From Bacteroidota bacterium (lineage in GTDB: Bacteria > Bacteroidota > Bacteroidia > 2-12-FULL-35-15): a DNA stretch of 64,000 bases. Position 1 is the first letter of the stretch. Every line of letters starts with the position of its first letter. This document shows, one piece after another, positions 9,180 through 17,078 of the stretch. The stretch covers positions 186,001-250,000 of the forward strand of contig JAQZBR010000002.1 of the NCBI GenBank assembly GCA_029237775.1. The letters are read 5' to 3'. A program made the position numbers and the translations under genes. Below the pieces are notes generated by a model. It was not told the DNA's origin. It did not search any database and saw nothing but the letters and a program-made list of their open reading frames with translations.

Positions 9180-9752
9180 CTATATCAACTCCTCATCATC
9201 CATACTTCCAACCTGCTCCTTAACCTCCACGTAATGATTTAAAGTTACCAGGAATTGAGCGGTGGAGTCGAAGGTCGGTTCTTCGATCATCTTCGTTTCC
9301 TTGTTAACGTGGAATTCGATTGTCGCCAGCTGAAGGATACTGCCATTAGAGAATGTCAGGATCATTTCCATCGGCATATAATTCTTTTCTTCGTTCGGCT
9401 CATAATTCTCGTCCAGATCCTGGTAGAAGTTCCATTGAAATTTGGCATCCGTGATCTTTTGTCCGATCAGAGCTTTTATCCCTTCCACATTTTCAGCTTC
9501 GAGGTTCATCATTTTCAGGTCGCGGGTGACATCCTCAATTTTTCCGTAATGCACATCATAGAATTGTTTTTCCTTGTCCCAGCCGAATGTTACGATCTCT
9601 TCACCAAACGTAAGCTGAATTCCGAGGTCGAGCACCCAGATCTTCTCTTCATCAAACACCCAGAACTTTTCTGATGCATTGTAAAATTCGATGTGTGTGA
9701 GCTCTTTGTTAAGAAGGGTGTTTTTGAGTTTGGTTTCGGTTTCTGTCGACAT
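9180..9752 (-). CDS. Hypothetical cytoplasmic acidic protein
   Basis: I do not recognise this 190-residue protein. I chose the start at 9752 (MSTETETK) because the longer open frame to 10034 runs through a dispersed palindrome and has no protein-like character. It is acidic, lacks a signal peptide or membrane segment, and mixes beta strands and helices (FWVFDEEKIWVLDLGIQL, YMPMEMILTFSNGSILQLATIEF). It ends in MDDEELI. The pattern of 'IWVLDLGIQLTFG' and 'GSILQLATIEF' could be a two-repeat beta domain. Its end meets the PH-domain gene tail to tail. Confidence 0.6.
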   Translation of the reverse strand: MSTETETKLKNTLLNKELTHIEFYNASEKFWVFDEEKIWVLDLGIQLTFGEEIVTFGWDKEKQFYDVHYGKIEDVTRDLKMMNLEAENVEGIKALIGQKITDAKFQWNFYQDLDENYEPNEEKNYMPMEMILTFSNGSILQLATIEFHVNKETKMIEEPTFDSTAQFLVTLNHYVEVKEQVGSMDDEELI

Positions 9753-9828
9753 GATCTTTGTTTTAAGAAGAGTAAAGGTAAAAGAAAACAGCTTCAGGTG
9801 GTCCACAATAATACACACCCTAACCCCT

Positions 9829-9862
9829 CTCTCCGAAGGAGTCCTTTTGACGAGAGGGGGAA
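9829..9862 (+). repeat. Dispersed palindrome (CCCCTCT...AGAGGGG)
   Basis: CCCCTCT (9834-9840) pairs with AGAGGGG (9853-9859). Related CTCTCC/GGAGAG sequences occur at 23046-23070 (inside cinA), 26450-26478 and 56278-56305. The rest of the 315-base gap 9753-10067 holds no gene I can support and probably contains the promoters of both divergent genes; no exact TAnnTTTG is seen. Confidence 0.6.
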
Positions 9863-10067
9863 TGGATTTCGAATGAAAATTACAACTCATAGTTGAAATC
9901 TTCAGGTGACTCGTCTCCGAACTCCCAACTAATTGTAGAAAATACTTCACGTAAAAATACGTAAGCCTTGATGCAGTAAGGGGCCTCCGGCTGGCATTAT
10001 TTTTTTGCGTAATCATTACCTCAAAATCCATCAAAATTTTGAATTAGCTAACTAAAAAATCTATCCT

Positions 10068-11510
10068 ATGGAACACAAAAACGGTAAAGATCACGGCACT
10101 GCACAAAAACATTCATCTGAAAAAGACGAAAAAAGCAAATCTGCTAAATCGACATCAAGCGTTGATGTAAAAGGCAGCATAAAATCTAAGTCATCGGCAG
10201 AAGATGATAATTCTGAAAACGAAAAAGAGAACACCAAAGGCAAAAATGCTTCTGGAACATCCGCTCAGCAAAATAAACAAAACCAGGGATCTGAAAAGGA
10301 ACATAATTCTAATTCTGAATGGGATATCAACCAGAATAATGAAGGCGGACAAGGGTTTCATCACGATCACGGAAGACACAAAGGCGGAAACGGTCATAAT
10401 GGTGGTCCGGGTATGCAGCAGGAATTCGGTCAAAACTGGCAAGCGCGAAATGACGGAACTGATATGAGTCAGGGTAATCAGAATCAAGGCTACGGGCAAA
10501 ACTGGCAAGGCAATAATTCTGGGATGAATCAGGGTTACAGGAACCAGGGTTACGGACAAAGTCAAGGTAATTACAATCAGGGAGGTTATGGTTCAGGATC
10601 CGGACAAGGATATGGACAACAAAACTTCAATCAGGAATTTTATAATCAGGGTGGAAACGATTCAGGAATGAACCGCGGAAACTATAATAACCAAGGGGGA
10701 TACGGAAATCAAGGCTATGGCCAGGGACAGGATAATTACAACCAGGGTGGATATGGTTCAGGGATGAATCAGGGAAATTACGGCAGACAGAATTCCGGCT
10801 CAGGAATGAACTTCGGAGGTTATGGTGTTCAGGGAAGATATAGTGAAGGCGGATACGGAAATATCAGCTCGGGCTCAAGAATGAGTGAAGGCAATTATGG
10901 AAATCAGGGTAACTATGATCAGGGAAATACTCACCGCGGATCTTATGGATCGCAGGGCGGATACGACCAGAGCGGTTATCGTCAGCGGGAAGAAGAACAT
11001 TTTCATGGAAGCCGTGGGTACAGCCATCGCAACTCAGGTGGATATAATGGAGACGATTATAATTCAGGAATGAATCAGCGCGGTTATCGTAATGAAGGCG
11101 GGCGAGGATATTCAACCCGTGGAGGCAACGAAGGCCGTGGTTCTTACGGACATGAGTCCGGAATGAATCAGCCATCTTATAACAGCCGTGTGCAATCACG
11201 CGATGACGATAACTTCGGTTACAATGCTGAAGGACGCGGTGGACAGGGAGATGAGATCTACGGCCAGTACAGCGGCAGCACACATGGCAACCGTGGCGGA
11301 AGCAGAAATTTTGAGCGTAACAGAGACTTTGGCGGATCGCAGTTTGACTCCGATTATGATGATGATTACGGAAGATCAGAGTTCGACAACACCGGAGGAC
11401 GCGGAAACCGCAGTCAGTACAGCAGCAACAACGACCGTAATGACTACGGAAATAATTATGGTGGAAGCTCCCGTTCCGGAAGACAGAACAGAGGCTTCAA
11501 CAGATATTAA
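10068..11510 (+). CDS. FUS-like low-complexity protein (Gly/Asn/Gln/Tyr/Ser-rich with RGG motifs)
   Basis: A 480-residue, fully hydrophilic protein with no signal peptide, no membrane segment and no globular domain I recognise. Residues 1-80 are rich in Lys, Ser and Glu. From about 120 to 330 there are degenerate repeats around SGMNQG, NQGGYG, NQGYGQ and GNYGNQG. From about 330 to the end Arg appears in RGG/GGR contexts (GYSTRGGNEGRG, GNRGGSRNFERN, GGRGNRSQ, GRQNRGFNRY) with an Asp cluster (SDYDDDYG). Tyr-rich prion-like repeats followed by RGG boxes is the composition of FUS-type RNA-binding, condensate-forming proteins; the function here is inference. Its biased composition keeps other frames open, and those are shadows. 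A strong terminator follows. Confidence 0.7.
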   Translation: MEHKNGKDHGTAQKHSSEKDEKSKSAKSTSSVDVKGSIKSKSSAEDDNSENEKENTKGKNASGTSAQQNKQNQGSEKEHNSNSEWDINQNNEGGQGFHHDHGRHKGGNGHNGGPGMQQEFGQNWQARNDGTDMSQGNQNQGYGQNWQGNNSGMNQGYRNQGYGQSQGNYNQGGYGSGSGQGYGQQNFNQEFYNQGGNDSGMNRGNYNNQGGYGNQGYGQGQDNYNQGGYGSGMNQGNYGRQNSGSGMNFGGYGVQGRYSEGGYGNISSGSRMSEGNYGNQGNYDQGNTHRGSYGSQGGYDQSGYRQREEEHFHGSRGYSHRNSGGYNGDDYNSGMNQRGYRNEGGRGYSTRGGNEGRGSYGHESGMNQPSYNSRVQSRDDDNFGYNAEGRGGQGDEIYGQYSGSTHGNRGGSRNFERNRDFGGSQFDSDYDDDYGRSEFDNTGGRGNRSQYSSNNDRNDYGNNYGGSSRSGRQNRGFNRY

Positions 11511-11517
11511 AAAATAA

Positions 11518-11554
11518 AAAGCGCTATCGTAGTGATAGCGCTTTCTCTTGTTTT
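11518..11554 (+). terminator. Rho-independent terminator
   Basis: An 11-bp stem AAAGCGCTATC/GATAGCGCTTT (11518-11528, 11534-11544), 5-base loop, then CTCTTGTTTT. It lies between the two low-complexity genes, so the second is reached only by read-through or from its own promoter. Confidence 0.85.
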
Positions 11555-11572
11555 ACACTTAAAAATAAAAAT

Positions 11573-12493
11573 ATGATAGAGCAAAGAAACGATTATAACA
11601 GAAGAAGAAAGGATGCATCTTCTTCACATGGCCGAAGCAACCCGAACTGGGACCAGCAACAACGCTCAAACGAGGACTGGAGCCGTTCAAACCGAAACTC
11701 CAATTATTCTGATTATGATAATGATTATCGAAACAGAAGTAATGACTTCGACAATGACCATTATCGCACCTATGATAATCAGCGTGATCGCGGATATAAC
11801 AACTCCGGTTCAGGCTTGCAGGGATATCGTACGAATGGATTTAGCAGATCAGATAGTGATGATGATTACTATGGAGGAACAAGCAAAAGAAATTATTATG
11901 GCGACAGCGGCCGCAGATATTCAGGATTTTCCGACAACAGCATGTATGAAGATGAATACAATGGAGGAGGAAGCTCATCCTATAACAACAGTTCCTACAC
12001 ACCTTCAGACTGGAATGATGATGAAGACTATAAGGGAAGCAACAGAAATCAGTCTGGCTGGAACAGATCCTCTCAGCGTAACGGAAATGATTACCAAAGC
12101 AGAACTAATGACCGCTCATACAGCAGAAACTATAATGGCGAGCGAAACGATGATGACAGAAATATTTTCGAACGAGTGGGCGACAGGGTCAAAAGAGGCT
12201 TCAACAACATGCGTGAGCGAATGAGAGATCGGGATCATGACGAACGCGGCTACAGATCAATTAACTCATACAGGGAAAACGAAAGCAACTATGACAATGA
12301 CAATTATAACCGCAGAAGCAGCTACAGCGATAACGATAATTATACTTCACTTAATTATGGTTCACGCGAAAGGGATGGCAGATTTCCTGAAGACCGTTCA
12401 CAAAGAACAAGACGGAACTTTGCAGAGTATGACCTTGATCAGTATGAAAATAATAACAGAAGAAGATCGGAACAGGAAGAAGATGCCTGGTAA
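11573..12493 (+). CDS. Low-complexity polyampholyte protein (Asp/Asn/Arg/Ser/Tyr-rich)
   Basis: A 306-residue disordered protein dominated by Asp, Asn, Arg, Ser and Tyr with alternating charges (YDNDYRNRSNDFDND, SDSDDDYYGG). One short stretch, about residues 196-225 (NIFERVGDRVKRGFNNMRERMRDRD), has the hydrophobic spacing of an amphipathic helix and could be the only folded or binding part. No signal peptide. Together with the preceding gene it forms a pair of Tyr/Arg-rich disordered proteins, and I infer a shared role in stress, nucleic-acid binding or condensates. I do not recognise a family. An open 203-codon frame inside it (11613-12224) is a composition artefact. Confidence 0.68.
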   Translation: MIEQRNDYNRRRKDASSSHGRSNPNWDQQQRSNEDWSRSNRNSNYSDYDNDYRNRSNDFDNDHYRTYDNQRDRGYNNSGSGLQGYRTNGFSRSDSDDDYYGGTSKRNYYGDSGRRYSGFSDNSMYEDEYNGGGSSSYNNSSYTPSDWNDDEDYKGSNRNQSGWNRSSQRNGNDYQSRTNDRSYSRNYNGERNDDDRNIFERVGDRVKRGFNNMRERMRDRDHDERGYRSINSYRENESNYDNDNYNRRSSYSDNDNYTSLNYGSRERDGRFPEDRSQRTRRNFAEYDLDQYENNNRRRSEQEEDAW

Positions 12494-12510
12494 ATAAACT
12501 TCTTGAAAAT

Positions 12511-12541
12511 AAAAAGGATGAACATTCGTTCATCCTTTTTT
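12511..12541 (+). terminator. Rho-independent terminator
   Basis: Stem AAAAAGGATGAAC (12511-12523) with GTTCATCCTTTTT (12528-12540), a 4-base loop and T run, 18 bases after the stop of the polyampholyte gene. Confidence 0.88.
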
Positions 12542-12626
12542 GTTCGTTTCCAAAGATCACCCTTTTTACAATTATTGATTCGCTATTCGTAAAATTCGCT
12601 ATTCGTAATTATGAAAGTCTTCGGTC

Positions 12627-14453
12627 TTAGTTTAACTCTGGGAGAGTATATTTCCTCCCCTTATTCTGTTTCTTCAGATAATCCATCAAAGGAGCAAAAT
12701 AATCAAGCATTGCTTTTGCGCTAAGCTCGCTGCCTGTTTTTTCCTTTAATAATTTCCTCCAGTCTGCACTTGCGCCCGGTTTCATGATCTCTCCAATGAA
12801 TTTACCAACTTCTTTATTGCCATAGTAGTTCGTGTTGTGCGGGTCCTGGTGAAGGATGTTCTTTGATATGTAATCATGTACCTGGAACAACAATACATAT
12901 GACAACGCATAATCATAATACTGTGCAGCATCATTATTTATGTGAGTTTTTGTCGCAGCATCACAAAACTCTTCTCCGCGGTTTGTTGGCGGAGCAATTC
13001 CCTGGTATTTTGCAGCGAGGTCCCACCAGCGTTTGTTGAACTGATCAGCAGGTAAATTCTCAGCATACAGATCATGTTCGAACATGCTCATTGTTCCTGT
13101 GCTGAACGGAATGAACACTACGTAGTTCAATGCTTCTTTCAGAAGTGTTTGCATTTCATCTGACTTGGTGTTTTTCGGAATAAGGTTTAGATTTTCCATG
13201 AAAGGTTTCTGCATCGCTGCCATTCCCATCATGCTTCCCAACGCTTCGTGATAAGCGCGGTTAGCACCTTCGCGTAAAAGGATAGGAACCTCAGGATTGC
13301 TATAGGATAAGTAGTAATAGATATGCCCGAGCTCATGATGAGATGTTTCATACCATTCGCTGTTCGGCTCTACGCTCATTAAAGAACGCACGTCCTGATC
13401 GTAATTCATGTGCCATGCAGAAGCATGATTGTTTTTCTTGTATTTTGCATCCGTGGGAGCAGGGTAGAGATCTGATTTTTCCCAGAATGATTTCGGAAGT
13501 TCCGGAAAACCGATGCTTACATAAAAACGCTCACCCTGCTTCACGATCCATTCAGCATCTTTCGTTTTTAACGCACTGTCAAGATTAATTCCTTTTACAT
13601 CCACAAGGCTCGTCCAGTCCTGACCCCAACGGTTAGGCAACCATTGTGCGGGGATCAGATCAGGAACTTCTTTCACACCATAACGCTTCGCGAATTCGTA
13701 ACGCGCATAAGTATGTAACTCTCGGAACAATGGCGAAAGCTCCTTATTGAATTTTTCAAGCATTTCTTTCATTTCCTGAGTGGTCATGCCATAATCAGAA
13801 ACCTGGTATTCAAAATAATTCTTGTACCCAAGCGCCTGAACGGTTTTATTTCGCAGATCACGAAGATGTACAAGCCCTTCTTTTAAGCCTTTACCAACTT
13901 CCTTACTCGATTCCCATGCTTTCAAACGCTTGCTCATGTCCTTCTCATCTGCAAGGATCTCATCGATCTTATTAGTTGAAACGGATTTACCATCGATCTT
14001 GAAATCGAAGCCGAACATGTCTTCAGTCTGCTTTGTTTCCGATTTAATCCGCTCGCTAACTACATCCTGAATGGTCGAAGGATTGTCAGCAGCTTTATAT
14101 AAAATGCTTTTTAATTGTTTCACCTGGATAGCAGTCAGCTCATCTTTCTTTTCGAGAAATCGTTTTGCTGTTGCAATGTTTTCCGCGCTACCTGAAAATT
14201 TCGAGTACTCTTCTTTGGCTTTGTTCGCAGCCGTAGCGTTAACTGTATCACCTTCTACGATATGTGTGTTTGATTTCCAGTCAGCTTCGTTCGCGATGAT
14301 GCTCAACTCCTGATATTTTTTGTTATAGCCGTCAAGGTACGTCTGAACACTGTCCTGAAGCGCTTTGTTTCCATTTTCATCCGAGTGATTTTTATCACCA
14401 CCGCATGAAAACAACAATGCAGATGCTGTAATTAGAATAAGATGTTTTTTCAT
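12627..14453 (-). CDS. M2 family metallopeptidase lipoprotein (ACE-like peptidyl-dipeptidase)
   Basis: A 608-residue zinc peptidase of family M2, the angiotensin-converting-enzyme family, releasing C-terminal dipeptides. The zinc site is HELGH (His373, Glu374, His377) within SHHELGHIYYYL, and the third ligand is Glu403 in REGANRAYHEALG; both match ACE motifs. The start at 14453 gives a lipoprotein signal (MKKHLILITASALLFSC), so it is probably a periplasmic or outer-membrane lipoprotein. The longer frame to 14480 is unlikely because a promoter box on this strand lies at 14478-14485. With the S8 and S46 peptidases it fits a peptide-degrading lifestyle. Confidence 0.93.
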   Translation of the reverse strand: MKKHLILITASALLFSCGGDKNHSDENGNKALQDSVQTYLDGYNKKYQELSIIANEADWKSNTHIVEGDTVNATAANKAKEEYSKFSGSAENIATAKRFLEKKDELTAIQVKQLKSILYKAADNPSTIQDVVSERIKSETKQTEDMFGFDFKIDGKSVSTNKIDEILADEKDMSKRLKAWESSKEVGKGLKEGLVHLRDLRNKTVQALGYKNYFEYQVSDYGMTTQEMKEMLEKFNKELSPLFRELHTYARYEFAKRYGVKEVPDLIPAQWLPNRWGQDWTSLVDVKGINLDSALKTKDAEWIVKQGERFYVSIGFPELPKSFWEKSDLYPAPTDAKYKKNNHASAWHMNYDQDVRSLMSVEPNSEWYETSHHELGHIYYYLSYSNPEVPILLREGANRAYHEALGSMMGMAAMQKPFMENLNLIPKNTKSDEMQTLLKEALNYVVFIPFSTGTMSMFEHDLYAENLPADQFNKRWWDLAAKYQGIAPPTNRGEEFCDAATKTHINNDAAQYYDYALSYVLLFQVHDYISKNILHQDPHNTNYYGNKEVGKFIGEIMKPGASADWRKLLKEKTGSELSAKAMLDYFAPLMDYLKKQNKGRKYTLPELN

Positions 14454-14477
14454 TTTTCTGTTTTTTATAAGGGAGAC

Positions 14478-14485
14478 CAAATGTA
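14478..14485 (-). promoter_or_regulatory. -7 box (TACATTTG) of the M2 peptidase gene
   Basis: Exact TAnnTTTG on the minus strand, 24 bases before the ATG at 14453. It supports the shorter start. Confidence 0.55.
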
Positions 14486-14490
14486 ATAAA

Positions 14491-14600
14491 TTCTCTTTTT
14501 CTTTTCCCTTGATGGAAAAGAAACAAAAGATCTAGAATGAACGATCGCTCCACACAGGCAACACGGCATCGCGTTCATTCAATCCTTTCGCGCTCTTCCA
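14491..14600 (+). repeat. Structured intergenic element, copy B (short form)
   Basis: AT-rich stem CTTTTCC/GGAAAAG (14501-14507, 14514-14520) with loop CTTGAT, linker GAAACAAAAG, then arms GAATGAACG (14535-14543) and CGTTCATTC (14572-14580), a perfect 9-bp pair, around CACGGCATCG. Both stems differ from copies A, C and D yet remain paired. Confidence 0.72.
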
Positions 14601-14668
14601 AAATATATTTTTTGTTTTAATTTAAGCCTTAAGAGATATTAGTCAGCCTGTGGCTATCCATTTTCAAT

Positions 14669-14676
14669 TATATTTG
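14669..14676 (+). promoter_or_regulatory. -7 box (TATATTTG) of the glycosyltransferase gene
   Basis: Exact TAnnTTTG. Five bases separate it from the ATG at 14682, so the transcript would be leaderless or nearly so. Confidence 0.55.
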
Positions 14677-14681
14677 TGACC

Positions 14682-15827
14682 ATGCCTGGAAAAAAGCAAA
14701 AAGTGATAATCGTTGGACCGGCCTTTCCATTACGGGGCGGCATCGCCAATTTCAATGAAGCTTTATGCAGGGCATTAAATGCTGCAGGAAAAGACGCAAA
14801 GATCTTTTCATTTTCACTTCAGTATCCCGGTTTTTTGTTTCCGGGGAAAACTCAGTTTGAAACGGGGAAAGGGCCTGAAGACCTTGCGATTGAAACAACT
14901 ATCAATTCTGTCAATCCGCTTAGCTGGTATAAAACTGCGAGACTGATCAGAAAGGAAAATCCTGATTACGTGATCTTTCGCTACTGGTTACCTTTTATGG
15001 GGCCTTGTTTGGGAACCATTGCCAAGCTGATCAAAAAAGGGACTTCTATAAAGACCATCGCAATAACCGATAATGTAATTCCTCATGAAAAACGCTTTGG
15101 CGATAAAGGATTTACATCTTACTTCGTAAAGCAGATAGACGGCTTTATCGCCATGTCGCAATCGGTACTGAGCGATCTAAAGGAGTTTACAAATACTGAC
15201 AAGACTGCATTTTTACCTCACCCCATTTATGATATTTTTGGCGAAAAAGTCAATAAACCGGATGCTTTGAAGCACCTTGGTTTTCGTGAAGACGAAAAGC
15301 ACATTCTTTTTTTTGGTTTCATCCGAAAATACAAAGGCCTTGACCTGTTGCTGGAAGCGATGGCAGATCCAAGGGTAAAACAAATGGGAGTAAAGCTGAT
15401 TGTTGCGGGAGAATATTACGAAGATGATGCACCATATAATGAGATCATTCAACGAAACGGACTTCAGAAATCTGTTATTTTAAGAACAGAATACATACCT
15501 TCAGAAGAAGTGCGTTATTATTTTTGCGCTTCAGACATGGTTGCTCAGCCATATAAAACTGCCACGCAGAGCGGTGTTACCCAAATAGCGTATCATTTTG
15601 AAAAGCCAATGCTTGTTACAAATGTTGGAGGCCTTCCGGAAATCGTTCCGGATAAGAGAGTCGGATATGTAACCGCAGTTAATCCACTTGCTATCGCGGA
15701 CGCCATCGTTGATTTTTACAGCCTTCAGCGTGAAGACGAATTCACGAAAAATACCATTGAAGAGAAGAAGCGTTTTTTGTGGAGTAGTTTTGTGAATGGG
15801 GTAGAGGGTTTGGTGGGGAGGTTATAA
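14682..15827 (+). CDS. Glycosyltransferase family 4 protein
   Basis: A 381-residue cytoplasmic GT-B glycosyltransferase, probably acting on a cell-surface polysaccharide. It starts MPGKKQKVIIVGPAFPLRGGIANFNEAL, the donor-sugar fold with the Gly-rich loop PLRGGIANF. The C-terminal half has the GT4 pattern HILFFGFIRKYKGLDLLLEAM, CASDMVAQPYKTATQSGVTQIAYHF and PMLVTNVGGLPEIVPD. The acceptor cannot be told from sequence. ATG at 14682 is preferred over the GTG two codons upstream because the GTG overlaps the promoter box. It stands alone between two copies of the structured repeat. Confidence 0.88.
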   Translation: MPGKKQKVIIVGPAFPLRGGIANFNEALCRALNAAGKDAKIFSFSLQYPGFLFPGKTQFETGKGPEDLAIETTINSVNPLSWYKTARLIRKENPDYVIFRYWLPFMGPCLGTIAKLIKKGTSIKTIAITDNVIPHEKRFGDKGFTSYFVKQIDGFIAMSQSVLSDLKEFTNTDKTAFLPHPIYDIFGEKVNKPDALKHLGFREDEKHILFFGFIRKYKGLDLLLEAMADPRVKQMGVKLIVAGEYYEDDAPYNEIIQRNGLQKSVILRTEYIPSEEVRYYFCASDMVAQPYKTATQSGVTQIAYHFEKPMLVTNVGGLPEIVPDKRVGYVTAVNPLAIADAIVDFYSLQREDEFTKNTIEEKKRFLWSSFVNGVEGLVGRL

Positions 15828-15908
15828 AGCGCTCCAGAAAGCTTTCCGTAGAACTTTCATTAAAGCGTTCTATTACATATACTACCACTTTTCTTAGCTA
15901 CTATTTGA

Positions 15909-16090
15909 ATTTTCTTTTGTCTTGAAGCAAAAGAAACAAAAATTCAAGATCGGACGATTCCTGCGCTCCTCTCAGAATTTTCTCAGAATCTAATGCAGGA
16001 GAACTAAAGCTCCTGCTAAGATTCTTACGAAAATTCTGTTCACCGCAACACAGCATCGCGTCCGATCAAGCCCCGCCCGCGACTTCGTAT
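15909..16090 (+). repeat. Structured intergenic element, copy C (long form)
   Basis: AT-rich stem CTTTTGT/GCAAAAG (15914-15920, 15927-15933, one G-T pair), then arms GATCGGACG (15948-15956) and CGTCCGATC (16059-16067). Between the arms lies a nested hairpin: CAGAATTTTC, AGAATCT and GCAGGAG pair in order with CTCCTGC, AGATTCT and GAAAATTCTG (15973-16038). It occupies most of the 465-base gap between the glycosyltransferase and the MORN-repeat gene; the rest holds only a candidate promoter. Confidence 0.78.
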
Positions 16091-16200
16091 ATCGAGCATA
16101 GCAGATTCAAAACATATATCTCCCGATCTCCCAATTAACTAATGACCAATGCGATTACCAATTCTGGACCGATTTTTGAAAATACCTCCCCGATTTTTCG

Positions 16201-16208
16201 TATTTTTG
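16201..16208 (+). promoter_or_regulatory. -7 box (TATTTTTG) upstream of the MORN-repeat gene
   Basis: Exact TAnnTTTG, 84 bases before the ATG at 16293. It would give a leader of about 80 bases. In an AT-rich gap such a match can occur by chance. Confidence 0.35.
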
Positions 16209-16292
16209 TAAGCTTTTTACTCTTGAATCTGGCTTCCATACGCAGAATGTATCCTTTTTGATCAGCCGCGTTATAAATTTAAAATTGTGCTT

Positions 16293-17075
16293 ATGAACAA
16301 TATAAGATTATTGTTGTTTTTTCTTTGCTTACCTTTTTTAGGGCTTTCCCAGGAAGCTCTTAATAAAAAAGACGCAAACGGTAAGAAACAAGGACATTGG
16401 ATCAAGCTTGACATCAATAAGAAAAAGGTGTATGACGGAAATTTCGTGAATGATGTTCCTACCGGGCTTTTCACTTATTATTATCCGACAGGGGAGAAAA
16501 AAGCAGAAACTGTCTTTATGAAAAATGGAACCGTTGCTTATACAAAAATGTTTGCAATGGGAGGAAAGATCATGGGGGAAGGAAAATATATCAATGAAAA
16601 GCGTGACAGTCTCTGGAAGTTTTATGATGATGGCGGGGGTTTGATTTCAGAAGAAACATACCTGAATGGTTTAAAGGAAGGGAAAAGTAAAGTATATTAT
16701 ACAAATGGTCAGTTGGCTGAAGAGAGAATGTGGAAAGCTGGTGTACTCGATGGGCCGAGAACAAATTACTTTGAAGGCGGAACGCTAAAATATAAAGGGC
16801 AATACACCAAAGGAAAGGTTGCTGGCAAGGTAACTTTTTATTACCCTTCAGGGAAGCCAGAAGCAGAGGGTGTTTATGTGAACGACCTTAAAGACGGTCC
16901 ATGGAAATATTATAAGGAAGATGGCACTATAAAACGGACAGATATCTATTCTGATGGTGTTTTAACTAGTCCGGATCCGAATGTAATTCCGAAGGAAGAG
17001 GTTGAAAAAGAAAAGAAAAAATACCAGGATTTTGAAATGAAAAATCCATTTGATGTGGACTATAGTCCGAACTAA
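16293..17075 (+). CDS. Exported MORN-repeat protein (YwqK-type)
   Basis: A 260-residue protein with a signal peptide (MNNIRLLLFFLCLPFLGLSQ) and six or more MORN_2 repeats of about 22 residues, each of the type G.W..Y...G.......Y..G (for example GHWIKLDINKKKVYDGNF, GEGKYINEKRDSLWKFYDDGG, AEGVYVNDLKDGPWKYYKEDG). Databases often call these 'YwqK family antitoxin', but nothing here suggests a toxin-antitoxin pair; it is more likely a periplasmic or surface scaffold. ATG at 16293 is chosen over an in-frame GTG at 16287. mnmA starts 3 bases after its stop, so the two are probably cotranscribed. Confidence 0.82.
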   Translation: MNNIRLLLFFLCLPFLGLSQEALNKKDANGKKQGHWIKLDINKKKVYDGNFVNDVPTGLFTYYYPTGEKKAETVFMKNGTVAYTKMFAMGGKIMGEGKYINEKRDSLWKFYDDGGGLISEETYLNGLKEGKSKVYYTNGQLAEERMWKAGVLDGPRTNYFEGGTLKYKGQYTKGKVAGKVTFYYPSGKPEAEGVYVNDLKDGPWKYYKEDGTIKRTDIYSDGVLTSPDPNVIPKEEVEKEKKKYQDFEMKNPFDVDYSPN

Positions 17076-17078
17076 AAA

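Noticed and set aside
9753-10034. N-terminal 94-residue extension of the hypothetical protein at 9180-9752
   Set aside because: It runs through a palindromic repeat and has no conserved character; MSTETETK at 9752 is a natural start.
11613-12224. A 203-codon open frame inside the polyampholyte gene, and several others inside both low-complexity genes
   Set aside because: The biased codon make-up (Asp, Asn, Arg, Ser, Tyr) keeps other frames free of stops; the predicted peptides are unnatural Met/Thr/Ile strings.
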